Origin: Dendrobium chrysotoxum
Taxonomy: Eukaryota; Streptophyta; Magnoliopsida; Asparagales; Orchidaceae
Direction of reading: 5' to 3'
Length of the DNA: 64,000 nucleotides
Assembly (NCBI GenBank): GCA_019925795.1
Contig: CM034311.1
Span: 46,099,374 to 46,163,373, forward strand
Shown: positions 34,931 through 46,118 of the stretch, piece after piece
Numbering within the stretch: the stretch's first letter is position 1
Layout of the letters: each line of letters starts with the position of its first letter
Position numbers and translations under genes: made by a program
Notes under the pieces: generated by a model
The model's database searches: none
Told to the model about the DNA's origin: nothing
Seen by the model: only the letters and a program-made list of their open reading frames with translations

Positions 34931-37384
34931 CCCCGAACCTCCTAAAACTCACTAATGCAATTTAAACTTTAAACATCATTGCCCTAAGTAATAAAACTGA
35001 TCCACATATCAAATTAATTAAAATGGATCCTAATTCACTAATATTTGGACTTTAATTAAAACTCTCAACCTACAACGAACCTGGACAGTAGGCAATTGTA
35101 ACTAACTACCTACCTTAGGATCTACCTCAACCACACAGACCTCTACACACACTGTAGAGTTGTTTGCTAGGGCACCACTTCTAAACTTAGGCTAGGCCGG
35201 TGTTTACTTTTCTGTTGTGTGCCGAGATTTCTGAGATTTTACTACATGTTGTGATTGAGATGATGCTGGTGTGTTTGCTTACTTTTACTGCACTCTGGGA
35301 TTTGATGTGATTGCACGATAGACTACCCATAGGTTAGGATCGATGTTGATACTAACGATATCTTCTGCAGGTGGCCATGCTCATGCAGCGCTAAATAAAA
35401 AGGGGGGGCAATAATCATAATTTAAAAATGCTAATGATGTTTCATGCATATGCTTCAGAGATTGCTCAGCCTCCCCTAAATAAATGAGGGCTAATTAAAA
35501 ATTATTATAAATTGCTACAGGTGCTCCAGAGCTCGCTTAGCCCTCAAAATGATTAAGAGCATGGCCAAGTGTGGCTGTGATTGAGTATTTTATTTTCCCT
35601 ATAATTGCTTGTGATATATTAGAGTGCTTGGGATGATTTTTTTTAGGATAACCTTGCAGGAGAGTCTAGAATTTACTGCTTTCCATTAATATAATTATTT
35701 GTAATATTGGTATTGAGTTTTAAAGTTTATTCTGAGTGGGGATACTAGGATCCAAAGGTTAGATTCCAAAGAGAAAAGGCACCCAATATGAGGATGGTCC
35801 TTTTCTATTTGGAAATCCAAATTTGGATCGTTCTACTACTTGAAGAATCCAAGGAAGCTGAGATCCAAGGAGTCTAATGAAGCTGAGACCCGAGGAGCCC
35901 AGGAAAGAGGAGATCAAGAAAATGAAGACCAAGTGTATCCCACTTAAAATAACTTGTGTTTGTTCTAGGATTAGAAATCCGGGTTGTTGGCAGTGGTGCC
36001 CGCCCACTTTGTTCTCTGTAGACCCTGGGTTGTAATTAAGGACAGTTGGCCTATTGACATTTATTAATTAGTTTGGATAATTTTCATGTATTTTATTTAT
36101 GATTGTGTGCCTATAGGGTTGCTTGCTTTTCTTAGTTTCTTGACGTTTTGCATGTCGCTTTTGTTTTAGCCTAGATTTCGTTAGGCTCTCTAAGAACTAA
36201 AACTTTTTCTACTCATAACTAACCTTCAAAATTTTAAGATTTAAATAATTTAGAAACTTAACGACCTAGGGAACTGCTGGAATCGTCCGGGGTCGCATGT
36301 ATATTATTGCATTTCTCTCTTTCCTTCTATAAGACACTTCTCCGCCTGCGGGTAGAGTCCGGATAATCTGACCTATGAGGATGAGGTGCCGGACCTAGGG
36401 AAGCCCAGTCTACTTCTAAAAATTATTTTTATAAGCCTTTTTAAAGTTCTATGCATACCTGATTTGGAAGCTCTAACCAGCATGCATTGCATTAGAAATC
36501 AATTAAATTAAAATTTTAATTGCATTAGTTCTGGGAGCATTCACCCAACATCAGTCCGGGGCCAATTAGGAAATCCTCTAGATGTCGGCCCTACTTCCAA
36601 GAACTATAACCTACCTACCCATCTTTCATAAATGACTGGACAGCATGGTTTTGAAGCGACTAGGTGGTTAGCTGGCTCCCCAATCCAGGCCGGGGTAAGT
36701 CCAGATTTGGCATTGCATTAGTTAGGACACGGGTGTATGTGTTGCGTAGGACACTAGACCCATTAGATTTAGGATTCAAGGCTACTATTATTTCGTAGTA
36801 CACCTCATCAGTAGGTAAGTCTCCTTTCCTTCAGAGACTATAAACCCTACCTATCTGCGTCACACGGATAACGCCACCTCCATTCTTCTCTCCTGCATGC
36901 TTCGAGTGCATGATTTATTTATTTTCTCTAGTTTCTTCTCACTACCTTAGTCCCCCCGGATGCTGATCTGAGCCGTGTATGTTGACTAAGCCTAGTTGAA
37001 CCTTCCTTTCTCTTTGAGTAGGATTTCCTAGTCTTCTCCCTATGTGCCAATCCCAATTTGGGAAGAATAATGTAGAATCCTTAATCGAGAGTTTTCTCAA
37101 GCCCCGGCTTGAGATGTAATTAACCACGGGGGCTTGCGCCCGTGGGAAACCGAATCCCACTTTCAAATAAACCTCACTCGAGCTAATATATAGGGTGGGG
37201 GAAACCCATTATGATGATAAGGTCACATATATTGTTACCTATCGGCGTGTGCTGGTGAGAGCCACTATCCTCAATGATTAATCATATGTGTGGTCGAATC
37301 TGCCCTCCCATTGGCAACAAATACGGTCTCCCCTCGTGGGGCGGCGGTGTTTTATTTTTGTTGTCCTCTCGGAGGTCCACAAAG

Positions 37385-37977
37385 GCCAGCGGTTATGTGA
37401 GATAGTGGGGCTTGGGCTAGGTGGGGCTAGGGCCGGCGGTGTTGGGGCTTAGAGTCGGTGGTTTAGAGGGAGGAGGGTGGTGGTAGCCGGCGGTTTGGAG
37501 GGGAGGGGGGGAAGATGGCCGGCGACTTGGTGGGAAAAGAGGGGTGGCCTGCAATTTGGGGAGGAAGGAGGAGATGGACCGTGAGCTCGGACTCATCCTG
37601 CGGCTGATGGGTGATATGGTGCTCTCACTTAGGGAATTCAACTCTCTCAAGAGCTCTCAAGACTGACCAAGACACAAGTGGAGAAAATAATTTCACAATA
37701 ATTATCATCATCCCCTCAAAAAATGAGGAGAAGGCTTTAAATAGCCAATATAGAATGAAGGAAACAAAAAGACAAGACAAACATGTCCCTAGGGCTTACA
37801 TAGGACGAATACTCACTCAAGTGAGAGTACAAATGAAAAATATGCAGTAATAAACTTAATACAAATATAATAATAAATCTAATACAACTGATGACTCAAA
37901 AGTAAAGCGGTGCAATCGTGGCCGTAGATCGTCAGCCCCGTCTCTGATAAACTCTTCATGGTCATATGTCCTCATCA
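37385..37977 (-). repeat. 5' LTR of element C, upstream (U3) part
   Basis: Minus strand begins TGATGAGGACATATGACC at 37977 and includes GGCTATTTAAAGCC (about 37740), matching the promoter regions of A and B, then the pyrimidine/GC block ending at the D insertion point. The start is followed on the plus strand by the GAAAA duplication. Confidence 0.85.
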
Positions 37978-38370
37978 GAAAATCATCTCGCTATGTATGT
38001 TATTGGTGATTTTGATAAGCGTCAATTAATAATTGAATACATGTTTATCATGGCATGCATGAGGACTAGCAAGCTAGAGAGCAACACTACAATCAAAATT
38101 GTTTTGTTTATTACAGGAGGAAGATACATGAAGACAACATAAGCATTCAACGAAGCCATTTGGCTTCACAATTTGATCAAATATTTAGGAGTTCCATTAA
38201 TACTATTTGGACTTGATCAACAAGTTTAGAGTTTATGATACTCAAGGCCGCAATGGGTAACATTATTTTTGAAGGGAGTTCATTAAGGTGGAGATTGTTA
38301 AAAATAGTAGCTCACTTCAACATTATGAAAGTTTTAAATGATGGTAATCACAAAAATTTTAGAGCTTTTC
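37978..38370 (+). pseudogene. Copia RNase H end and 3' LTR start
   Basis: Continues the copia frame as HLAMYVIGDFDKRQLIIEYM and, further on, NEAIWLHNLIKYLGVP, the copia RNase H pattern (GY.D.D.AGD.D.RRS..GY.F; EA.WL..L). A purine tract at 38284-38294 precedes the 3' LTR start TGTTAAAAATAGTAGCTC (38296). LTR similarity fades by about 38370. Confidence 0.8.
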
Positions 38371-38654
38371 TAGAACATACACAAGTACATATTTCACCAT
38401 GATAGTGAAATTTTATAATCCTAAAAAGATTTCTAATTTTCCACACTATCTTTTATAAAGAAAAATTATGGCAAGTAAAAAATATAATGAAATTTGCAAA
38501 ATACTCTTACTGAAACATCTTGCAAATATTGAATATGTAAAAAGATTCTTTGTAAGACATTCATAAGGATCCATAACTTAACAAAAATGGATAATGGAGC
38601 TCAAGAGATTGATACTAACAAAATATTAAAGAAAATAGCATAATATATATATAC

Positions 38655-38763
38655 CAAGAATGTATGGGCATGCTTTCCAAGTTCCAGTTTCCTTCTTTAT
38701 GGCTGGGTTCCCTTTGAGATCTGTAGTCCCATCTTTTGTATGCTTATCCTCAACCACCTCCAT
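38655..38763 (-). CDS. NPF8/PTR2-type peptide transporter, exon 1
   Basis: ATG at 38763-38761; 36 codons plus one base to 38655, then donor GTATAT. The product begins MEVVEDKHTKDGTTDLKGNP and ends GTWKACPYIL, the N-terminal signature of NPF8 proteins (DGTVD..GNPA...KTG.WKACPFIL). Splicing to 6017 gives PYIL-A-NECCERLAYYG with the split codon G|CA. No other NPF exon 2 is present in the window, and nothing else explains this peptide. Exon 1 is too short and intron-bounded to show up in ORF searches, so a gene caller would probably miss it. Confidence 0.92.
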
Positions 38764-38799
38764 GAATGTTTGAGAGGGAGGATAAGACCACCTAGTCAC

Positions 38800-38806
38800 T
38801 TATATA
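38800..38806 (-). promoter_or_regulatory. Candidate TATA box of the NPF8 gene
   Basis: Minus strand TATATAA, 37 bp upstream of the ATG, implies a very short 5'UTR if used. Sequence around it: ACATTTATATAAGTGAC. Position fits a plant core promoter; not proven. Confidence 0.4.
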
Positions 38807-40238
38807 AATGTTGCCTATAAGTTCTGATATCAGAAAAAAAAAAAAAGAATGGTTAAACACTACAGCATCTGAAGAATAATCGAGTCCACTCATTAGAAAG
38901 TGATAAATGTTGTTAATCAAACTGATAAATGGGTGTAATGGAAACTTCACATCCAAAATCTTTTTTGAAAGCAGATTCCAAAACAGTTTTTTTGTCCATT
39001 TTTTCCTCACTTGAATTAAAAAACGTCTTTCTCTGTCCTTTCCATCCGACTAATTATAAAATCCCATCAAAAACCTCAAGAAAACTATACATTTTGACAA
39101 AAAAAAAAAAAAAGAATCAAGAAGGAATGAGGACCAATCATATAAATGAAATATATGAGGTGGTAGATTAGACCGCACTTGAGATCATATTGGCATTTTC
39201 GTTCCAAAATAATGACAATTTAAGATTTCTAATGAGAAAGGACAAAACAGTTTATCGTAAATTTAAGAGAGGCAGAAGTTTTTCAAAAACTCCTCAGCGC
39301 CTCTCTGATAAGATTACAGGCACCATTGTTCCAAAAAGAAGAAGACGGAGGACAGATGAATAAAATAGTTACTTACGACAGATTTCTTTTTAATATTGGC
39401 CTGCAAAGAAGAAAAAAAAATCACCTGACTCCTTCTTTGATGGCTGGTAATGTTAAAAGCTAATGACGAGAGATGCACATAACCACATATATATATTTAG
39501 CGGATTAATATTGTTACTGTGACAGGGCAAGGTGACAAAAATAGAAAGTAAGAGTTGTTAAGAGAGCAGAATAGGAAAAGAAGACTTTTTCAAATAGAGA
39601 TTCTTCGAATCTGGAAAGAATTCAGCTTGCTCCATTAATCTTGACAGATTTAGATCTTTTTTATTTGCTTTCTTTAGCCATTGCCTGTCTGTCTAAGGCT
39701 CTAAGCACAAGTTAAATCAAGGAAACGCATCATCGATCAGGTAGTTTTTTTTTTTCTTCAAGAATAACGATTTTAGCATTGCGAACGGAGAAAAAAATTT
39801 AAATGGGGAGATTTTTATATAAATTTGTGAAAGGTTGGTTTTATAGTACTTCTTGGATTTGATTTAAAATGCAATATAAATTTTAATAAATTAATTTGTG
39901 GATTATAAAATATATCCTTATTAAATTTGAACCATGGCCTAAATTTTCTGCTACAACTAATTATTATATAATTTACTTGTAAATTCTCGTAATATTAATG
40001 GGATGTAAATAATGTTAATATTTACGATATATTTCTTAATTATTATTGATATTTTGGTGGCTCTTTATGGTGTATAATTGAGAAGATATAAGAATTTTCC
40101 TTTAAGTAGATATTTGACAAATTCTCATCACACGCTCAACCTAGCTATTATGACCACCTACTATATATAATTACTTTTGTTGGACTAGTTTGTAATTGTT
40201 TTTGGTATCAAAGCAATTATCTTTGAGGAATGGATTTA
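38807..40238. other. Upstream region of NPF8, no gene seen
   Basis: AT-rich with A-runs (38827, 39101) and no coding signal. Regulatory sequence for the NPF8 gene would be here. Confidence 0.5.
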
Positions 40239-40331
40239 GGCTTAGTTTGGGATGGCTATTTTACGAAGCAGTAATTTTTGCACTAAAAAGTTGCTTTAAG
40301 AAACAGTAAGAAAGTCATCTCAAATGAAACC
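40239..40331. mobile_element. 93-bp MITE, same family as 20647-20747
   Basis: Terminal repeats GGCTTAGTTTGGGATGGC and (right end reversed) GGTTTCATTTGAGATGAC, flanked by TTA on both sides (40236-40238, 40332-40334). Shares GCAGTAATTTTTGCACTAAAA-like interior with self-complementarity. TTA duplication supports PIF/Harbinger. Confidence 0.75.
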
Positions 40332-40615
40332 TTAGTGTACAATCATAAGATTAATTGTGAGAACACAGAAAGAGTTGGATAGTTATAATGTTGACCTTTT
40401 CTTCCATTCATGTATGCATACATATCATTTTGACTTTTTGCATGTTATTATTTACTAGTTTTATTACATGTGCATTAAATGCAAGTGAATAAAATTTTAA
40501 AAATAAACTTTCATATTATAAAAAATTTATTTATATTTTATTTCATAAAAAGATAAAATAAATAAGTTTATCCTTATAAGTTATTATAATTATTAATTAT
40601 ATTAGTAAAAAGCAT

Positions 40616-41564
40616 GGTTTTGAAAATCGGATCGGACCAGCCGGTTCGATAGTGAGTCGGGTATGTGGCTGGTTCAGTCGTCATAAAAAACCTACCCAAC
40701 ATCAAATAGGTGAGAACCAGGTTTAAACCGGTTTGAACCGCCGGTTCAACCGTTGAACCGATCCTAGTTTTTAAGAACTGGTCGGTTCAATGCATAATTT
40801 ATTTAAATAATTTAATTTAATATAATTTTTTTATGAAATTAATTAAATATAATATATTAGTTAATAAACTTAAAAAATTATATAATAAGCATTAATTAAT
40901 CATACCCACATGATTCCGGCTCCCAATGTGAGTTCTTTACTCATGAAAAAAGGAAAAACTATATAAACAACATAAGAAAAAACTCTAGAGTGATGTGAGA
41001 CTAAACAACTAGTTATGTCATGTGTGTACATGGTGGATTACTTTCAAGAGAATTTTCTTGAAAAAATTTTGTGTACAATACTCATATAAATTTGATATAT
41101 AATATATAGATATAAATTATATATAAGTATATAAATTTATATTAAATTTATAAATTTGTATGTGAATTAAATTTGTCTTAAATTTGAATAAAATTTAAAA
41201 ATTAGTTTAAATTTAAAATTATAGAAACTATTATTTTTGTTTTTGTTTTTGTTTCTTAAGTAATAAATTTATATTTTTACATGATAATTATACCATTATT
41301 ATTTCATTTAAAAATATTTAAATTTAAAATTATAAGTATAAATTAGTTATATGATTTATATGTATAAAATATTTTAAAATATTTGACATAAATTAGTAAT
41401 AATTTACATTAAATTATATACTTATATGTAAATTAAATTTTTATTAATAATATTATCATTTATTAGGTCATCTGATTCGACCCCAGTTGATCCGGTCGAA
41501 CCAGTTGAACCGTGAACCTCTCTTTCTTTGTGATCATTGTCCGGTCCGATTTTCACAACTTTGA
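40616..41564. mobile_element. ~950-bp TIR transposon, noncoding (possibly Mutator-like)
   Basis: Left end GGTTTTGAAAATCGGATCGG; reverse complement of the right end reads TCAAAGTTGTGAAAATCGG. GC-rich subterminal CCGGTTCAACC-type repeats at both ends and an AT-rich core. Flanks TAAAAAGCAT and TAAAAAGTCAT resemble a 9-10 bp target duplication, which would fit Mutator-type insertion. No transposase. Small relative at 3131-3523. Confidence 0.65.
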
Positions 41565-41632
41565 TAAAAAGTCATATTTTTCTTAAAATTATTGTTTAGA
41601 AAATATATTAATATAATTTTACAATGTAATAG

Positions 41633-41633
<1 letters not shown>

Positions 41634-41686
<53 letters not shown>
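41634..41686. repeat. (AT)n microsatellite
   Basis: More than 20 uninterrupted AT units. Confidence 0.95.
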
Positions 41687-41689
<3 letters not shown>

Positions 41690-43974
41690 TTCAAGAACTA
41701 ATAATGTCATAAAAATAATCAATTTACATTTAAAAGAGAAGCTCAAAATTTCATTATAAATATAATGATATAGCATGATATTGATATGTTAAATTAAAAG
41801 GATAAACGGGAGAGCAAATTTATCTAGTGAACTAATTATATTTACTCACTAAATATAGTAGCTATTGAAAAAAATGCTTAAATCCTAGCTTCCCATGTTG
41901 CTGAAAAAAAAGAGTTAAAATAATCATTATTTTAACTTAGTTTTTAGGAATTATAACTAATTTTAGCATCAATTTTCAACACGCTAGATAAATTTTGGAA
42001 AAATAAAATCACAATTCATGATAAACAAAAAGCATGAGTAGGTTGGTGAGAATTTTTGTGGGAGCAAACAACAGTTTGTCCCTAATATGTGAATATTGCT
42101 GCACATAGGATTTCCACTGAGCCTGCCATCAACATGAAACAATGGTTTTAGCAGATGGTAATGATCCTTTTGATGTTTATAATGTAGTTAGAATTCTAAG
42201 CAAAACAAATTGGATATTAGTGATTTTGTGCGATGCTTTTGAGAAGCTATAAAAATTTCTTTCAAATCTCTCTTGGGTAAATTCTCATTGTGCACTCAAA
42301 TTGATATGACCTACAATGATATATAAGTTATGTCAGTATAGGTCATGTCAAATGACTCAAGGGAATAATCATAATAGATGAAATGCCCTAATTGTCCATA
42401 ATGATAGGTGATGAAGGGAGAGAGGCTTTACTGTTAGTGTGGACTTAGCCAACATCATCCTGAGCCTATATTATAGGTTCCACTAAGGTTGAGTCATTTT
42501 TTTATATGGTTTCAATTTTAAAATACTAGAGTCCTTGCATGTGCTCGCATATCGCCAAAATTGTGGAAAATGTGAAAAATATCTTAGAGTATTCTTAAAA
42601 AATAGTCTTTTGCCGATAACCATAATCCTAAGAACCAAACCTAATAAGATTTTAAAAAAACTTAGTAATTCCAATTTGTCCTAACACCTAAGCAATTGAA
42701 TACCTGTTCTTATTTATAGTTGGTACATCAAAACACAAAGGACTATAGAAAATTAAACCAATAGTAAATGATTGTTTTATCAAATAAGAGTAACTTATGG
42801 TATGGAAATGACAACCAAACATGAACAACTAGAATTTTGAGGAGAATTCAAAGACTGATGATCATTTATGTAGTTTCATTAAAAAATCTTATATATTTAT
42901 CAATCTCTTAATAAATATAGAAGTATAATCCTTAATCTTGACGAGCATCAAAATAATGTGATATGGGTTAAGAATAGCCTTTGAGAATCCTCCTATAGTT
43001 ATAACATATAATATGATGTCTAAAGCAGTTTAAGGTTGATGATTTAGAGTGCAAACAAGGTTTAAAACATCTATCATAAATTCGTATGTTATTCATTTTT
43101 TGAACATGAAGGTCTCTTCTACTATATTTCCTACTATAAGCTACAATTGTCGGCAATGAATGCATTCAAAACTAAATAATCAAATACATAACACCACTAA
43201 TATTGAATATGTGATGGCTGAAACATCGGCACAATCACTATGAAGCTTTATCATAGATTAATCACACAAGTGTTGAAATTGCTGGAGAAAGAGAAGTTGC
43301 TTGGAAGAATATTTCAAAGTTTGCATGAGTTTCATACTATGAGTTATGAATAATATTTAAATATAATTTGAGCATTTTTGTCAAAAATGAACTTTTAGAC
43401 ATATTTCTTCAAGTAATGAAACAATATGGATATTTAGCCAATTATGAAAGTTATGAGTCATACAAAGTCAAATTCCCCTATATATTTACGATCATTTCTA
43501 TTAATTTTGTATTAGTCTAACATTAATTTTTTGAATGATTAGTAGTAACAATATAATTTTTTTAAAATAATGAATTATTATCTTTTGCTTTAAATATCTC
43601 TACTAAGAAAAAATTTAAGATATATATATTAGAAATCAGGAATGTCTTTATTTTTATTAATCTAAAAAATTCTAATAGCTATAGTCCTAATTTGTCAAAG
43701 TCATACTCGAACTAGAAGGAGCTCTTTATCTATTAGGAAATTTTTTATAAATAGTTGTTGCTGCCAAATATATCACAAGCTATTTTCTAGTGAATGATTA
43801 ATTTGGTAATAATATTAAAAATTATTAGCAAAATTTCCCTTTTATATTTTATTTGTGATTTGATATTTAAATATAATAATAAAAATAATAAAAACATGTC
43901 ACTTTCCCCTTTCTTAACTATATTAGGTTCCATTTTCTCTTGGGAATCTAATGGAGACTCCATCACTACCTCAT
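41687..43974. other. Intergenic, nothing recognised
   Basis: AT-rich, only short open frames, no domain or repeat that I can name. Confidence 0.5.
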
Positions 43975-45066
43975 ATGAAAAGCTCCATTAGCTAAAAAAA
44001 GATATCAAAGCCTCAAACTGGTCATTTTCTTCCTCCCTTTCATCCTCTATATCCAGGCTGTAATGTGATCAAAGCAAATGCTACACTCTTGTAGATAGTG
44101 AACCTCTTAACCCTATTTTGAATGAAAAATCTCTGCACAATAATGAGAATCTGTCCATTGCTAATTCTGCTTGGGCCTCTTGGATTTCTCAACTGGCCAA
44201 AGCTAATTGGCTTGAAAAAGGAGAGGATGACCTAAAGTTTTTATATGGGAGAATCAATGGTTGATCATAACTGTATTAGGGAAATATCTACTCCTAATAA
44301 CTTTTGTGATCAACCTAGAATTGCTAAAGCTAGAACTTTTCACTATAAAAACCTCTTTTTAAAACCATAAGCTAGCCACCTAAAGCCTCCACCACACCTC
44401 CTCCTCCTACAGGCCCTTGTATACCCCCACATGACCTCAATCCTTATAGCCCCTATCATTAATGAGGATATTAAAGTTGTTGTGAGCTCCTCTTCCAAAA
44501 AATCCTCTCCTAGGCTCAAATATATTATGCCATTCATCAGATATCCCAGCCAAGCAGGTTTTATACTGTGAAAATCCTTAATTTTTAAATTTTTTTTTTT
44601 GATTTACAACAGTAAAAAATTATGTCAGGAGTCATTATAAGTCCAAATCACAATACGTCTTTGCCATAATGTATATAATATTGTGCTTTAGTTTTACTAG
44701 ATTTTTTATAATTTTTGGGCTTAGGTGAAATTGCTTAAGAAATATACACTTGTCAGTACAACTGAGGATTTTGGGACCATTAAGTGTCCATTTTGCAAAC
44801 CAATTTCAACAGAGTCTTTTGGACATGCTTAGTTAATGTGTGAATATTTTTATATAATTTTTGGATTCTTGGATTTGAAGATATAAAAAAAATTATATGA
44901 ATTTTATGTTAAAAAATTAAAAAAATTAGAATAATTATTTAATATTTTAGTATAAACTAATATCTAAACTCACTTACATTTTTATTAAAATGTTATTTCC
45001 TAATTCCTAAACCCATTCAACAATAGAGAGCTTGGAGGGGAATTAAGGAAAAAAAGAGACGAAAGA

Positions 45067-46085
45067 CACTATAGGAAAATCGTCCAATAATTGGCAGATT
45101 TTTTCAGCGGTTTTTTTTTCGCCGATATAAACTACGTAGGAAACCCAATCCTGCGGCTTTTTGTCCGCGTCAGAAATAATTTTTGGCACTTTCTGGCAGT
45201 TTTCCAATTTGGTCGTGCCGGTGGTCGGAATGACGGCTTCCGAAGAATTGCCGCCATATATTCCGTTGGCTAGCCCACCTTAGAGTTTTGGTGGTGAGGC
45301 TAACGGTATGCCGCCAGAAATCTGTAGCAAATTAAAAAAAAAATTGACAGCCTCCTAATTATCCAGAAATAATTCTGCAATTCATACATGTAGTAAAATG
45401 CATAATATAACCAAGTTTAAGATGCACTAACACACAATAATACTCACAATCAACTAATACTAAAAGAGTTCAAAATATAAAATTTAAAATAAACAAACTT
45501 TTAAATATAATAAAATATAAAGTTTAACAATATAAACAAACTTTAAAACATAAGTTCAACTACAATAAAAGTTTCAAATCCATATGTTCTCAAACAAAAG
45601 CTAGTTCTTCAAACTCCAACAACAACTTCCACATTAAATTAAATCTAATTATCGTCCATCTCCTCACTACTCTGTGACTCATGCACAGGCTCCTGATCAT
45701 TTTTTTTCTGAGTTTCAGCTCGATATGTTTGCAGCTTCTCCTGCATCTCAACTTGAATTTGTCTCATATCCTCTATCTTTCTTGTCAGAGCAGCAACCAT
45801 CTAGCTGACAGTTTCTTCAACTCCACTAGCATCATAAAATATTGAGGTGGATGTACTGCTCTCAATAATATATCCATGCGAAGCTAAGCCATAAACCCTT
45901 CCCTTTTGTCTTCCTCCAACAGCTTTTGACAATGTGTGATACTCAGAGTATTAGGTTGATCCTAAAGATGATCCCTCACTAGTAAATGGCTAACCCTCCT
46001 AGAATCGTATAAAATTATCCTACGAGAATAAATCCATAAGATTAAATTTCTATTTATTTTTTATTATTACTCAAAAAATGAAACT
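45067..46085 (-). mobile_element. CACTA (En/Spm) transposon fragment
   Basis: Starts CACTATAGGAAAATCG at 45067, followed by subterminal repeats of the GCCGCCA(G/T)A type (45110-45330). On the minus strand (about 46000 to 45645) a decayed transposase-associated frame reads YSEYHTLSKAVGGRQKGRVY, then GLASHGYI, MVAALTRKIEDMRQIQVEMQ and ends SSEEMDDN-stop. This is the plant Transposase_24-type C-terminus. The opposite terminus is absent; the fragment runs into Tekay RT sequence near 46085. Confidence 0.75.
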
Positions 46086-46118
46086 CACGTGAGGTTTTCT
46101 CGCCTTCTTATCAACCCA

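Larger units (their letters stand above)
30832..37384 (+). mobile_element. Insertion D: noncoding LTR-like element within the 5' LTR of C
   Basis: GGCCAG occurs just left (30826-30831) and at the right edge (37384-37389), and joining there makes the C LTR continuous and of normal length. D begins TGGCTAGGATTTGG. It has a TTTAAATAAG TATA-like site at about 31208 followed by leader-like sequence, but no transposon protein anywhere in 6.55 kb. A very long solo LTR or a LARD is the best guess; its two ends are not obvious direct repeats and the right end lacks a clear CA. Contains AT-rich satellites (below). Confidence 0.65.
21105..37977 (-). mobile_element. Element C: Ty3-gypsy retrotransposon in copia RNase H, itself carrying B and D
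   Basis: Flanked by GAAAA (21100-21104 and 37978-37982); removing it with one GAAAA restores copia codons ..KMIEN-HLAMYVIGDFDK. Its minus-strand 5' LTR begins TGATGAGGACATATGACC at 37977 and, after removing insertion D, ends TTCTACATCA at 29622, about 1.8 kb, matching A and B. The internal part (29621-26852) holds gag, protease and half of reverse transcriptase. RNase H, integrase and the 5' half of the 3' LTR are lost at the junction with element B. The 3' LTR survives as 21105-22150. Confidence 0.88.
6130..38370 (+). mobile_element. Ty1-copia retrotransposon, degenerate, host of the nested stack
   Basis: Four separated pieces in one orientation make one element: a 5' LTR and gag-protease (6130-7802), integrase to RNase H (18610-21104 including a MITE), the end of RNase H (37978-38290), and a 3' LTR start at 38296 after a purine tract (AAGGTGGAGATTG). 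The 5' LTR begins TATTGAAAATAGTCGCTC and the 3' LTR begins TGTTAAAAATAGTAGCTC; similarity is clear for only about 70 bp, and the right end of the 3' LTR is not identifiable. Many stop codons make it an old, dead copy. It has the domain order gag-PR-IN-RT-RH typical of copia. Confidence 0.85.
6018..38654 (-). other. Intron 1 of the NPF8 gene, 32.6 kb, filled by nested transposons
   Basis: Donor GTATAT directly follows exon 1 (38655), and acceptor TATTTCTATTCAG directly precedes exon 2 (6017). The phase agrees: exon 1 ends with one base (G) of a codon and exon 2 supplies CA, giving ..YILANECCER. The intron contains one copia element and at least five insertions nested in it, in both orientations. 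Only about 110 bp next to exon 2 and a few hundred bp next to exon 1 are not clearly transposon. Confidence 0.9.

Noticed and set aside
35989..36005. GGCAGTGGTGCCCGCC as a retroelement primer site in D
   Set aside because: Only loosely like known plant primer sites and not adjacent to an LTR end.
38655..38763. Exon 1 as the start of a second NPF gene or an isolated pseudo-exon
   Set aside because: No other NPF exons lie downstream in the window, and its splice phase and sequence fit exon 2 at 6017 exactly.
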